Source: DASWOJ01 sp964250755 (lineage in GTDB: Bacteria > Pseudomonadota > Alphaproteobacteria > Acetobacterales > Acetobacteraceae). From it: a stretch of 64,000 bases of DNA. Below are positions 18,126 through 25,707 of the stretch, piece by piece. A program made the position numbers and the translations under genes. Numbering within the stretch: position 1 is the first letter of the stretch; the number at the start of each line of letters is the position of its first letter. The DNA lies in contig CAXUHB010000010.1 in assembly GCA_964250755.1 (NCBI GenBank), forward strand, positions 49,169-113,168, read 5' to 3'. The notes under the pieces are model-generated. The model was given only the letters and a program-made list of their open reading frames with translations. It had not been told where the DNA came from and did not search any database.

Positions 18126-18787
18126 GCAGGCGCCCCGGCCCGGAGGCGCGCGAGATGCCCAGCGCGATGGCCAAGCTGAGGGAAGCGGCGGAAGGCAAGG
18201 CGGATGCGGAGGTGAAGGGTCTCCGCACCTGCCGCGAGCAGTTGCAGGAAGCGGTGCGCATCGAGGGCATCGACCCGAATGGCCCGCTGGGAGTGTGGTC
18301 CCGGGCGTTGGCGTCGGCCCTGGATGGCTTGGCTGTCCTGGTGGAGGCGCAGGCCGAGCGGGTCGAGGACAAGGCAGAGGCCGTCGAGCAGGCGATGCTG
18401 GCCGAGGTCGCACGGGTCAAGGCGGCAGTGGACGAGGCGCGCGCGCTGACGAGCCGCCTCAAGGTCGAGATCGAGGACAACAAGGAGCGCCGCAAGGAGG
18501 AGAACCTCGCCCTGGCGAAGGAGCTGGGCGAGGGCATCAAGGACACCCTCAAGACGGCGCTGCTGATCCGGGAACGGCGGTGGAACCGCCGGCAGAACTG
18601 GAGTGCCGCCCTGGTGGCGGCGTCCGTCCTGGTTGGCTGCTTCGTCGCCGGCGCTGGATGGAGCGACTACTCGCGTCCTGGCGGGGCCGTGCACGACGTG
18701 ATTGACCGTTGTGTCGCGCGCAGGGTGCTGGACACGGTGACGCAGCAGTATTTCTGTCCGGTCAAGGCCGTGCAGGGACAGCCGTGA
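18122..18787 (+). CDS. Coiled-coil protein with C-terminal membrane anchor (TraM position)
   Basis: A 221-residue protein with a long charged heptad-rich region from about residue 60 to 150 (EDKAEAVEQAMLAEVARVK, then KERRKEENLALAKEL). One membrane segment follows near residues 160-178 (NWSAALVAASVLVGCFVAG), and two Cys lie in the last 40 residues on the far side. Translationally coupled to the ParA-like gene. Function unknown; it could anchor the relaxosome to the membrane. Confidence 0.65.
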   Translation: MSRRPGPEAREMPSAMAKLREAAEGKADAEVKGLRTCREQLQEAVRIEGIDPNGPLGVWSRALASALDGLAVLVEAQAERVEDKAEAVEQAMLAEVARVKAAVDEARALTSRLKVEIEDNKERRKEENLALAKELGEGIKDTLKTALLIRERRWNRRQNWSAALVAASVLVGCFVAGAGWSDYSRPGGAVHDVIDRCVARRVLDTVTQQYFCPVKAVQGQP

Positions 18788-18820
18788 ACCGTCGCGGTTG
18801 CACCCGGACGAAAGCAGCCG

Positions 18821-18839
18821 GCGTTCGCAATGGGCCGGC
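18821..18839 (+). promoter_or_regulatory. Transfer-regulon motif, third plus-strand copy
   Basis: GCGTTCGCAATGGGCCGGC lies 34 nt before the start of the exported SH3-like protein gene. It shares 17 bases with the copy at 16677. Confidence 0.45.
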
Positions 18840-18873
18840 GCATTGTCGGCTCAACACCATGGAGGGGACACCC

Positions 18874-19329
18874 ATGCGTCAGGTTCTTCTTGCCACCGTG
18901 CTTTGTATGGCCGCTCTCGCCGGGCAGGCGCACGCCCAAGCGTTCACGCCGCAGGAACTGGACCGGCTGTCACAGGAGCGGAGTGACACGGTGCCGCATC
19001 GCAACCCTGGTCCGCGTTCGACCACCGACAGCCAGTCGAGGGAGGCTCTTCGGCAACTGCCGGGCATGTGGGTCTGCATGAGCACGGACCAGTATGTCCC
19101 GATCCTGGACGCGCCGAGGCCGAATGCTCGTCAGCTCGGTACTTCGTCCGGGCGTATAGCTGCTGGCCCCGACCAAGGTGACTACACCTCTGTGCTCTTC
19201 ACCGAAGGCAAGTTGGGTTACGTGCCCAAGGCCAAAGTCCACCCGTATCGGAACGAATTCAACCCACGTGCCACCTGCACCGTCGCCGGCCTCAAGCCAA
19301 GCGGCATCGTGCAGTTCGATGTGCGATGA
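18874..19329 (+). CDS. Exported SH3-like small protein
   Basis: A 151-residue protein with a signal peptide cut after AHA (residue 21, QAHA-QAF). The mature part has a strand-rich stretch from about residue 62 (MWVCMSTDQYVPILDAP through GKLGYVPKAKVHPY) that resembles bacterial SH3 wall-binding folds, with two Cys placed to form a disulphide. GGAGGGG lies 6 nt before the ATG. The stop overlaps the next gene, an exported lysozyme-like protein, so the pair probably acts together on the cell wall. Confidence 0.7.
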   Translation: MRQVLLATVLCMAALAGQAHAQAFTPQELDRLSQERSDTVPHRNPGPRSTTDSQSREALRQLPGMWVCMSTDQYVPILDAPRPNARQLGTSSGRIAAGPDQGDYTSVLFTEGKLGYVPKAKVHPYRNEFNPRATCTVAGLKPSGIVQFDVR

Positions 19330-20117
19330 GAACCGCGCTGGGCACCACACTGGGGCTCGCTATCCTGGGCACGTGGTGTGTCGTTCCTTGCCGCAGCAGG
19401 GCTGATCCGACCCCTTCGAATTGGAGCGGCGTTCCGGCCCAGGTCATCCCGACCTACCTTGAGCCTGGCGCTCCGACGTTCACGACACCTTCCGGCTCCA
19501 CCTCGTCCGGGACCACCCAGGGAGGCGCTGCCGGCGGCGTGGGATCGGGAGGTGATAACGGCGGCGCTGCATACACGGGAGGCGGAGGTGCCGTCCTGGA
19601 TGCCATGATGGCGCAGTCGTACGGCCAGACCGCGTACTCGACAGCGCAGCAGTTGGGAAACAACCCCACGGCGCTTGCCGCCTTCGGTCAATTGGAAAGT
19701 GGATGGCGCAATGTTGCCACCTCGAATGGCACATCGTCCGCGACTGGGCCGTGGCAAATCACGGGTGGAACTTGGGGCGATTACGTATCGCGGTACAACC
19801 TACCTTACAGCTCGGCAGACAGAACGAACCCCGAAGCCCAAGCCGTAGTCTCGAACTATATTCTCAAAGACTACGCCAGCCAGGTGTCGGCGCAAACCGG
19901 CCAACCGGCGACGGTGGCGCAGACTTATGCGGCATGGGTCTATGGTCCTGGCGCCGGTGCCGGCATTGCGGGCGCGTCGGCAAGCGAGCCGCTGAGCAAC
20001 TATGCCTCAGCCCGAAACCTGTCGAACAACAACATGACGGGTTGGACGGTAGGCGACTTCAACGCCTACGTCGGCAGGAAGGTTGGTTCTGCTGCCACGC
20101 AGACGGTGCGTGCATGA
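19326..20117 (+). CDS. Exported lysozyme-like transglycosylase
   Basis: A 263-residue protein with an N-terminal signal, a Gly/Ser/Thr-rich linker (about residues 45-85) and a lysozyme-like domain. The likely catalytic Glu is in FGQLESGWRN, followed by ATGPWQITGGTW, which matches the GxxQ/GPWQI pattern of lytic transglycosylases. Codon use is less GC-biased than in neighbouring genes. ATGA overlap with the SH3-like gene. A second wall-opening enzyme for transfer, or an entry exclusion or defence enzyme, are possibilities. Confidence 0.75.
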   Translation: MRTALGTTLGLAILGTWCVVPCRSRADPTPSNWSGVPAQVIPTYLEPGAPTFTTPSGSTSSGTTQGGAAGGVGSGGDNGGAAYTGGGGAVLDAMMAQSYGQTAYSTAQQLGNNPTALAAFGQLESGWRNVATSNGTSSATGPWQITGGTWGDYVSRYNLPYSSADRTNPEAQAVVSNYILKDYASQVSAQTGQPATVAQTYAAWVYGPGAGAGIAGASASEPLSNYASARNLSNNNMTGWTVGDFNAYVGRKVGSAATQTVRA

Positions 20118-20287
20118 GTGGACGCCGACGGTTAGGTGCATGCACCGTTCCAGTGTTCGCCAGCCCATTCTAGTAGACCCAAGGCGGCGTCGCCCGGCCA
20201 ACGCCGCCTGGCGGGGACGCTTGAACGCTTCGTCCCAACCGCGGCCATGCACTCGTTTATGGGACGGACCTGGCCGGATGCCTCCTC

Positions 20288-20465
20288 GCTGGCCTCGCCG
20301 CGCGTCAACACCGGAGGCATGCGCCCTGGCGGGGCTGGGCTGCCCCGGGTGCGGGCCGCTTGGGGCCTGCACCCGGGGCGGCCCTGCCCTGCCAGAGGGC
20401 GCGTGCCGGAGCCGCGCCGTGCGCGGCGCCCCGCAGGGGCGGTGTTGACGCGCGGCGAGGCCAGC
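20288..20465. repeat. 178-bp GC-rich element with 25-bp perfect inverted ends
   Basis: The ends are exact inverted copies: GCTGGCCTCGCCGCGCGTCA plus ACACC on the left (20288-20312) and its reverse complement on the right (20441-20465). The interior is very GC-rich with smaller hairpins and codes for nothing convincing. It overlaps the frayed 3' part of the DUF4326 gene. It may be a MITE-like insertion or a structured site. The 170 bp before it (20118-20287) hold no gene that I can support. Confidence 0.6.
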
Positions 20466-20745
20466 CCACGCTGTCCGCCCGCGCCCGGCCGCTGACGCCG
20501 TCCAGCCCTGGCGGGGGCCTTCCGTCTTGCAGGCTGGGCAACCTGGCGAGCAAGCCGGGCTGGGCGGCAAGCCACGCCTCGTACTTGTCGCAAACCTCGT
20601 CGCGGGTACCGTCCCTGCCGATGACGAAGCGGTTGCCCCAGGGCGACCCCCGGCCGATGTAGACCGCTCCCTCCGGGATGCCGTGGGTATGCTTGTTCAG
20701 GACGCGGGGCGTCGTGCGGTACTGCGCCGTGGCTGTGCTGGTCAT
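20305..20745 (-). pseudogene. DUF4326-like gene, C-terminus lost
   Basis: The first ~75 residues fit the DUF4326 family (VYIGRGSPWGNRFVIG, then DEVCDKYEAWLA). Family members normally finish with a GCWC...CHGD motif a few residues after LPSLQDG. Here the frame instead runs into Ala/Gly/Arg-rich sequence through the inverted-repeat element, so the natural end appears to be replaced. GGAGG lies 8 nt before the ATG. It may still make a truncated protein. Confidence 0.6.
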
Positions 20746-20809
20746 GGTGTCTGCCTCCGGTTTTAGGTGGACAGATGGCGGGGACCGTCTGGCCCCCGCC
20801 CATGCCGTG

Positions 20810-21409
20810 CTAGTCGAAGGCGCTCATGCGGGCGGCGGCGGCCTGCCGGGAGATGCCCTGGCCCTCCTGGGCGGGCGGCATGTAGGGCTTCCAGGTGTTG
20901 CCGGTGGCGTGGGCGTAGGCGGACACGGCGCCTTCTGCGGCGGCCAGGGTGGCGACGGACTGCACGGCCATCTGCGCGGCGAACTCCTGGGCCTGCTGCA
21001 CGCGGCTCTCGAAGCCGCTGGGGCCGTCGCGGTCCTCGTCGCGCTCTTCGTTCAGCTTGGACGTCAGCTCCCGGGCGGCCTGGCGCTTGGCGTCGTAGAA
21101 GCTCGCGGCGCCGTAGGCCGAGCCGACGTAGGCTCCCACGATGCGCTGCAAGTGCATCTCCAGCGCCTTCTCGCTCATGACGGAACCGAGCAGCCGGGCC
21201 TCCAGGACGATGCGCTCCTCGACGCGCTCGCGGATTTCGGCGACGGGCACGGGGTCCAGGCCGAACACTTGGTAGACCTTGCTCATCACGTCGTCGGTCG
21301 GGGAATGGGTGGCGGCGGTGTCCAGGGTGATGACCTGCCGGGCGGCCATGTTGCGGGCAGGCGCCTGGGCAGCGGTCTTGGCGGGGGCGGCGCGGGTGTT
21401 CTTGGACAT
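20810..21409 (-). CDS. Conserved-looking plasmid protein, unknown
   Basis: A 199-residue, mostly helical protein with a basic Ala-rich N-terminus and a central part from residue 50 on with regular polar heptads (EIRERVEERIVLEARLLGS). Near residues 108-130 it is rich in small residues (GAYVGSAYGAASFYDAKRQA). No known domain. AGGGA lies 8 nt upstream of the ATG; a longer frame to 21619 runs into the AT-rich island and is unlikely. The island upstream probably holds its promoter. Confidence 0.65.
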   Translation of the reverse strand: MSKNTRAAPAKTAAQAPARNMAARQVITLDTAATHSPTDDVMSKVYQVFGLDPVPVAEIRERVEERIVLEARLLGSVMSEKALEMHLQRIVGAYVGSAYGAASFYDAKRQAARELTSKLNEERDEDRDGPSGFESRVQQAQEFAAQMAVQSVATLAAAEGAVSAYAHATGNTWKPYMPPAQEGQGISRQAAAARMSAFD

Positions 21410-21479
21410 GACAAATCCCTTCGGGTTCGGATGAAGTAACCTGGCTTGCTCGTCTTGTCGGGGTAAGCTTCTCTCTCCC

Positions 21480-21660
21480 TCCCAACAAGAACAGTATAGG
21501 GCTGACCTGCCCAGAAATACAAGCAAAATCACCACTATAGCTTCATCTTTCTTGTGTGAATTTAGGATAACACGAAATACAAGCAAGCAATACCAATATT
21601 TCTTCTTCGATTGCCCCACTCGCTTTCCGAAAGTAATCAGCTATACATGGATGGGTTACT
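21480..21660. repeat. AT-rich island with a 13-bp direct repeat
   Basis: About 180 bp of strikingly low GC inside a high-GC replicon. GAAATACAAGCAA occurs at 21514-21526 and again at 21574-21586, exactly 60 bp apart, so on the same face of the helix. The region stands between the 20.8-kb gene and a triple hairpin. It could be a promoter with an activator site, an AT-rich origin region or part of a transfer origin. Confidence 0.5.
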
Positions 21661-21700
21661 CTAGGAGCCTGTCACGTCAGGGATCGTAACGGCGCAGCCG

Positions 21701-21773
21701 CGGAGACACGCGCTTGCGTGGCTCCGTCGCCGCGCTTGCGGCGATAGAGCCCGGCCCCGCCGTCCGGCGGGGC
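21701..21773. other. Three consecutive hairpins, two with GCTT loops
   Basis: CGGAG-a-CACGC/GCTT/GCGTG-g-CTCCG (21701-21726), TCGCCGC/GCTT/GCGGCGA (21727-21744) and GCCCCGCC/GTCC/GGCGGGGC (21754-21773) follow each other almost without spacing. The rest of 21661-21907 holds no gene that I can support. It looks like a structured RNA or a folded single-strand DNA site next to the AT-rich island. Confidence 0.5.
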
Positions 21774-21907
21774 GACGCCCAACTGCCAGGTTTGGGGTGC
21801 CCAGGCTCTGATGCAGCCCGCGGCCATGTCGCCACCTGCATTACTGCTGGCGACCCCGGCGCAATTGACTGATCAGGAGAGAAACCCAGCATGGCAGGCC
21901 GGGGACA

Positions 21908-22141
21908 TCAGCTTCGGGGAGGCGGTGATGCCGCGGCGGTCGCGGTGACGCCACGCTGGCGCGCCAGCAGTCGCAGCCGCCGGGCGGCCAGCGTGTGGCG
22001 GTCCAGGATGAGCGTGGCCGCGCGCTCACTGTTGCACCGGACGAGGCACCCGAGCACACGATCAGAAATGCACGGAGACATCCCGGGCAGGATAGCGTGG
22101 TGGATGCTGCGCTCCACAGGCGACGGGCAGGCGGGAGGCAT
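21908..22141 (-). CDS. Possible 77-residue small protein
   Basis: Starts 6 nt after the stop of the upstream gene in the same direction. It has a plausible helical segment (ATLILDRHTLAARRLRLLARQ) and a Ser/Pro tail. No family recognised and no strong ribosome site, so it is only a candidate, supported mainly by its spacing. Confidence 0.35.
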   Translation of the reverse strand: MPPACPSPVERSIHHAILPGMSPCISDRVLGCLVRCNSERAATLILDRHTLAARRLRLLARQRGVTATAAASPPPRS

Positions 22142-22146
22142 CTGCG

Positions 22147-22665
22147 TCAGGACGCCTCGTATCGTGGGTGGGGGGCGGTGCAGGCGACGACGCTGACCGG
22201 CGTCAGGTCGGCCAGCACTGCCGCGGCGCGGGCCGCGGCGGGGATGCCGCCGCAGCCCGTCCGGACATGGACGGTGATGCGCTGGACGCCATCGGCCCGG
22301 GCGCGCAGGAGGTAATAGGCGGGCCAGCACAGCCGGGAGGCGTGCAGGTCGTAGGCCCGCCCGCGCAGGTCCTGCCACGGCCCGTCCGGGTTGCGGACCG
22401 CGTTGGGAAAGCCCCAGAGCTGCTGGGCTGCCAGGGCCAACTGGGCGGCACGCAGCAGGCCCTGGCGGGCATGCCAGGCGTCCTCCTGCCGCTGCTGCTT
22501 CTTCATCAGGTCGAGGCCCGGCGCGGCCGCGACGCCCACCGCGGCATCCTCGACCAGGTCGGCAAACAGGCTGAGCTGGCATGGCTGATGCGGGAGGGGA
22601 GGGTCGGTCCCGGGCCGGCGGCGGACGGTGGCAACCTGCTTCAGCAGCGGCAAGGGGCGGTACAT
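22147..22665 (-). CDS. Unknown plasmid protein
   Basis: A 172-residue protein read from the internal ATG at 22665. The central part (residues 45-130) is helical with many Gln, Leu, Trp and Tyr (LALAAQQLWGFPNAV, HASRLCWPAYYLLRARADG). The end has HVRTGCGG. No domain recognised. It faces the 22.9-kb gene across a 275-bp divergent gap that carries a good promoter for the latter. Confidence 0.55.
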   Translation of the reverse strand: MYRPLPLLKQVATVRRRPGTDPPLPHQPCQLSLFADLVEDAAVGVAAAPGLDLMKKQQRQEDAWHARQGLLRAAQLALAAQQLWGFPNAVRNPDGPWQDLRGRAYDLHASRLCWPAYYLLRARADGVQRITVHVRTGCGGIPAAARAAAVLADLTPVSVVACTAPHPRYEAS

Positions 22666-22885
22666 CCTGTGTCGCAGGTCCTGACAGGGGAGACGGGCGC
22701 ACAAGCGCCCCCTTGTGTCGCCCAGGGCAATGCGAACGAGGTCACCACCGGTAACGCCACCGCTGACAAGCCCAACAGGGCGACGCGAGGGGCACCAGGG
22801 CGGTCACGAGGAGCTTGAACCTCCAGCAGCACGAAGCGGACCCGTATGCATCTGTAGGAAACAGAATGATCTCAATAAGTTAACC

Positions 22886-22914
22886 TTGACATTGCACGGC
22901 GGCGCGAGTAGGGT
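22886..22914 (+). promoter_or_regulatory. Sigma-70 type promoter
   Basis: TTGACA (22886-22891) and TAGGGT (22909-22914) with exactly 17 bp between, 26 bp before the GTG of the next gene. One of the clearest classical promoters in the window. Confidence 0.65.
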
Positions 22915-22940
22915 GGCTCCAAGGTTGAGGAGTTCGTGCC

Positions 22941-23519
22941 GTGAACGTCGGACTGTTGCCCGGACTGACGAACGTGATCCGCTTCCCCCTTGAGCAGCGG
23001 GCGCGGCCGTCCATGCTGCTGATCGACGAGATCGCGCCCGATATCCGCGAGGTGCTGATGATTGCCGAGGCGTTCCAGCTCGACGGATACGACCCTGGCC
23101 TGACCGACGCGGCCGACCAGGAGATGGGCGCCCGCATCGCGGAGCAGCTCCTGCCGGCGGCCCCGCAGGACCGAATGGCGGCGCTGGACGCGCTGCTGGC
23201 CCCGGTGGTGGAGCGCGCAGTCGAGGCGTGCCGCCAGGCGCACGCTGCGTCGGTGCAGGGGGTGGAGGCACAGCAGAGGCTGCACCGGGCCAAGACGGAG
23301 GGGGGAGCCTGGACGGAGCTGCTGGAGGAGCGTGCCGAGGCCCTGACACGGCACGCGGCAGAATCGCTCCTGGAGGCGCACGCCCGGTGCCAGGAGGCGT
23401 GGGGGGCGAGCCGTGCGGTCAGGCTGGCCACCCACGGCGAGGGATGGCGTCCGCGCGGCACCGACAACCCTTGCGATTGGCTGGTCGGAGCGGAACGAGG
23501 GGCGAAGCCGGCTGCCTGA
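22941..23519 (+). CDS. Unknown helical plasmid protein
   Basis: A 192-residue protein starting at a GTG with GAGGAG upstream and a clear promoter in front. Mostly helical, with a central coiled-coil-like region (QQRLHRAKTEGGAWTELLEE) and acidic patches. No known domain. Plus strand, unlike most genes to its right. Confidence 0.6.
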   Translation: MNVGLLPGLTNVIRFPLEQRARPSMLLIDEIAPDIREVLMIAEAFQLDGYDPGLTDAADQEMGARIAEQLLPAAPQDRMAALDALLAPVVERAVEACRQAHAASVQGVEAQQRLHRAKTEGGAWTELLEERAEALTRHAAESLLEAHARCQEAWGASRAVRLATHGEGWRPRGTDNPCDWLVGAERGAKPAA

Positions 23520-23728
23520 CCTCGTCTGGCAGGGCGCGCGGCGGAAGGTTCGGCACACCGAGGTTTGCAGACCCTCCGTTGTTGTCGCCAGCCGTGGCCT
23601 CTGGGTGGCCTCGTCAGAGGTACTTTCCCCGCTCAAGGGTCTGTGTCATCTGGCCGGTGGGATGTCCGGTCCGGATGGCCCAGGCGCGCGACATGCGAGG
23701 TGACTGCTGGATGGAGGACGGAGAAGCC

Positions 23729-24112
23729 ATGGCGAGCAGGAGCGAGACGCCGCGGGAGATGCTGGACCGTACGGTGCGCGAACTGAAGCGTCGTGCGGGT
23801 GCGCCCGACCTGGAGAAGGCGCAGCTGGTGCCGACGTGGGAGGACTCGGCGACGATGCGCGAGAACAACCCGTACATGGAGGTGGCGGACGTCGCCGAGG
23901 TTGACGACTATATCCTGACGGCCATCGAGGTGAGCGAGGCGGCCCTGAAGGAGGCGCCCAAGGGCGCTCCCAAGGTGAGCTGGGGCCTGCACAACGCCGA
24001 GGACTTCTCCCCGTTGGCGGGCGGCACGGCCGGGACCATCGAGGAAGCCAAGCACTTCGCCCACGTCGCCTACCAGGCCGCCCACGGCGTCATCCCGGGT
24101 GGGGACGCCTAG
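23729..24112 (+). CDS. Unknown 127-residue protein
   Basis: A small acidic protein read from the ATG with GGAGAAG just upstream; longer in-frame starts exist at 23694 and 23711. It has a helical N-terminus (EMLDRTVRELKRRAG) and an acidic middle (MEVADVAEVDDYIL). No family recognised. It converges with the minus-strand block; an imperfect palindrome (TCACCACGGTGA) at about 24136 may be part of a terminator. Confidence 0.6.
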   Translation: MASRSETPREMLDRTVRELKRRAGAPDLEKAQLVPTWEDSATMRENNPYMEVADVAEVDDYILTAIEVSEAALKEAPKGAPKVSWGLHNAEDFSPLAGGTAGTIEEAKHFAHVAYQAAHGVIPGGDA

Positions 24113-24169
24113 CAGCCGAAATCGGCCGCTACTGTCACCACGGTGATAGAATTCCTGCCTCTCTGGCGA

Positions 24170-24313
24170 TCAGGTGCGCGGGCGCGCAAGCGCCGGCTTG
24201 GCACCGGCGCGGTCCCGGCGAGCCGACCATCGCTGCTGGACGTAGATGCCGATGGTCACGACCACGACGAATGGAACCCCGGCGGCAAGCAATCCCTGGA
24301 ACAACTCAGGCAT
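24170..24313 (-). CDS. 47-residue single-span membrane protein
   Basis: A micro-protein: MPELFQGLLAAG, then the hydrophobic VPFVVVVTIGIYV, then a basic tail rich in Arg and Ala. Its ATG lies inside the end of the upstream membrane-protein gene (8-bp overlap, ATGCCTGA), which argues for coupled translation and a paired function. Too short for any family call. Confidence 0.5.
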   Translation of the reverse strand: MPELFQGLLAAGVPFVVVVTIGIYVQQRWSARRDRAGAKPALARPRT

Positions 24314-24575
24314 CGACATTCTCCTGCTCGGCTTCAGGCAGTGCGACAGCGTAGCCCATCAGCGCCCAAGCGACCATCTCCAACAAGCCCGCGGTGAGGC
24401 CGCCGCCCTCGGCAAGCAACGTGCTGAAACGCTGCGCAGTGTTGAACGTGGGTGCGATGACGGACGCGCCCAAGACCCCGACTGCGATCAGCTGCGTGCC
24501 TCCGGCCAGCATCTTGAAGCGCTCGGCCTTGATGGCGGCTCGGTAGTGCTTCTGTTTCCACGTTTCATTTGTCAT
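24306..24575 (-). CDS. Small two-span membrane protein
   Basis: An 89-residue protein with a basic N-terminus (KQKHYRAAIKAERFK) and two hydrophobic segments (about residues 25-45 and 58-78), ending in an acidic tail. AAGGA stands 8 nt before the ATG. It follows ssb in the same direction and overlaps the 47-residue gene. Unknown role; perhaps surface exclusion or a membrane component of the leading region. Confidence 0.65.
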   Translation of the reverse strand: MTNETWKQKHYRAAIKAERFKMLAGGTQLIAVGVLGASVIAPTFNTAQRFSTLLAEGGGLTAGLLEMVAWALMGYAVALPEAEQENVDA

Positions 24576-24685
24576 TCGTTGGTCCTTGGAGTGTTCAGGT
24601 GCTGGTGGATCGGCCGTCGGCGTCCACGCCCGGCGGCTTGGAGCGGACCGGCACCCACCCAGGCACCGGCCCGCGAACGCGATGG

Positions 24686-25165
24686 CTACTGCCACTGCGG
24701 GGAAAACGGTATCTCGTCGTCCAGGTCGCCGCGGCCCGGCAGGTAGCCGTCACCGGCGCCCGCCGGGGCGGCCTCGCCCCGCAGCGCCGGCCGCGAGCCG
24801 TCGCCTCGACCGCCCGGGTCGCCCAGAAGCACCAGCTCGCTGTGGAAGGGGCGCAGGGCGACCTCGGTGCTGTAGCGCTTGACGCCCTCCCCGTCGGTCC
24901 ACTCGCGGTTCTCCAGCTTGCCCTCGACGTAGACCTTGCTGCCCTTGCGCAGGTACTTCTCGCCGACGTCCACGAGGCCATCCACGAAGATGCTGACGCG
25001 GTGCCAGGTCGTCCGCTCGCGGCGCTCGCCGCTGCTGCGGTCGGTCCAGCTCTCGCCGGTGGCGAGGTTGAAGCTCAGCACGCGCCCGCCGTTCTGGAAG
25101 TTCCGGACTTCCGGGTCCGCACCGATGTTGCCGAGCAGCGTCACCTTGTTCACGTATCCAGCCAT
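24686..25165 (-). CDS. ssb: Single-stranded DNA-binding protein
   Basis: A 159-residue SSB. The OB-fold fills residues 1-115 with the family order (VNKVTLLGNIGADPE, FNLATGESW, TTWHRVSIF, KVYVEGKLENREW). A Gly-rich linker leads to the acidic tip DDEIPFSPQWQ, a variant in which residues follow the usual DDDIPF end, so the tail that recruits partner proteins may be altered. Plasmid ssb genes sit in the leading region and protect the incoming strand. A conserved hairpin element lies 67 bp upstream. Confidence 0.95.
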   Translation of the reverse strand: MAGYVNKVTLLGNIGADPEVRNFQNGGRVLSFNLATGESWTDRSSGERRERTTWHRVSIFVDGLVDVGEKYLRKGSKVYVEGKLENREWTDGEGVKRYSTEVALRPFHSELVLLGDPGGRGDGSRPALRGEAAPAGAGDGYLPGRGDLDDEIPFSPQWQ

Positions 25166-25231
25166 GGTCCTGATCCCTGTCCTTGCTCCCCAGGGGTGGC
25201 CGGCCCGCGCCGGTCAGGTGTCCCCTCGGGT

Positions 25232-25362
25232 GCGGCCGATGGGAACCGGGCGGGTGGACGGGACAACGGCGTGCGCAGCACGGGACCGGAGCCACGCGCA
25301 GGCGCAGCCGAGCATGGCGAGGACCCGCCCGTTGCCGCGGCCGTCCGCCTGGTTCAGGCCGC
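25232..25362 (-). promoter_or_regulatory. Leading-region hairpin element upstream of ssb
   Basis: Core stem GACAACGG (25262-25269) with CCGTTGCC (25329-25336), outer stem GCGGCC/GGCCGC (25232/25357) with partial pairing in between. The loop carries the shared blocks ACCGGAGCCACGCGCAG and GAGCATGGCGAGGACC. Relative to other copies the core stem has changed on both sides (AAGGG to AACGG, CCCTT to CCGTT), keeping the pairing. The remaining sequence to 25707 holds no gene that I can support. Confidence 0.6.
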
Positions 25363-25707
25363 AGCAACCCGAGGCAGCACCCGACCGGCGCGGACTGGTC
25401 CTCGACATATTTCTCCCATTCTCTCTCTTCTGCCCCAACATGCAGCTCCCCCCGTCCTGCCTGTTCCTTCCTGGTTCGGCGCTGTTCCGCTCTCCATGAT
25501 CAGGGTAGGACAAGTCGCCTGGCCGTGCGCGCGTGGCGACGAACAGCCGTGGCCCATGTGCCGGCAGGGGCGTCGCGGCATCGAAGCGGGACTTGGGAAC
25601 CGACCTCGATGGCGCACCGGTCACGCCTGGCGTGGAAGCGCGCTCTTGCCGCAAGGACGCATTCAGGACAGGCTGGCACCTTGCCCGCGGGCGGGGCAAT
25701 CAGGTTC

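Noticed and set aside
21752..21775. GC hairpin as a Rho-independent terminator
   Set aside because: No T-run follows on either strand and it is part of a three-hairpin group, so it is listed as structured sequence instead.
24143..24397. 84-codon plus-strand frame at the convergence point
   Set aside because: It overlaps the two small membrane-protein genes, which have ribosome sites, hydrophobic spans and coupling; the plus-strand product is Arg/Pro-rich.
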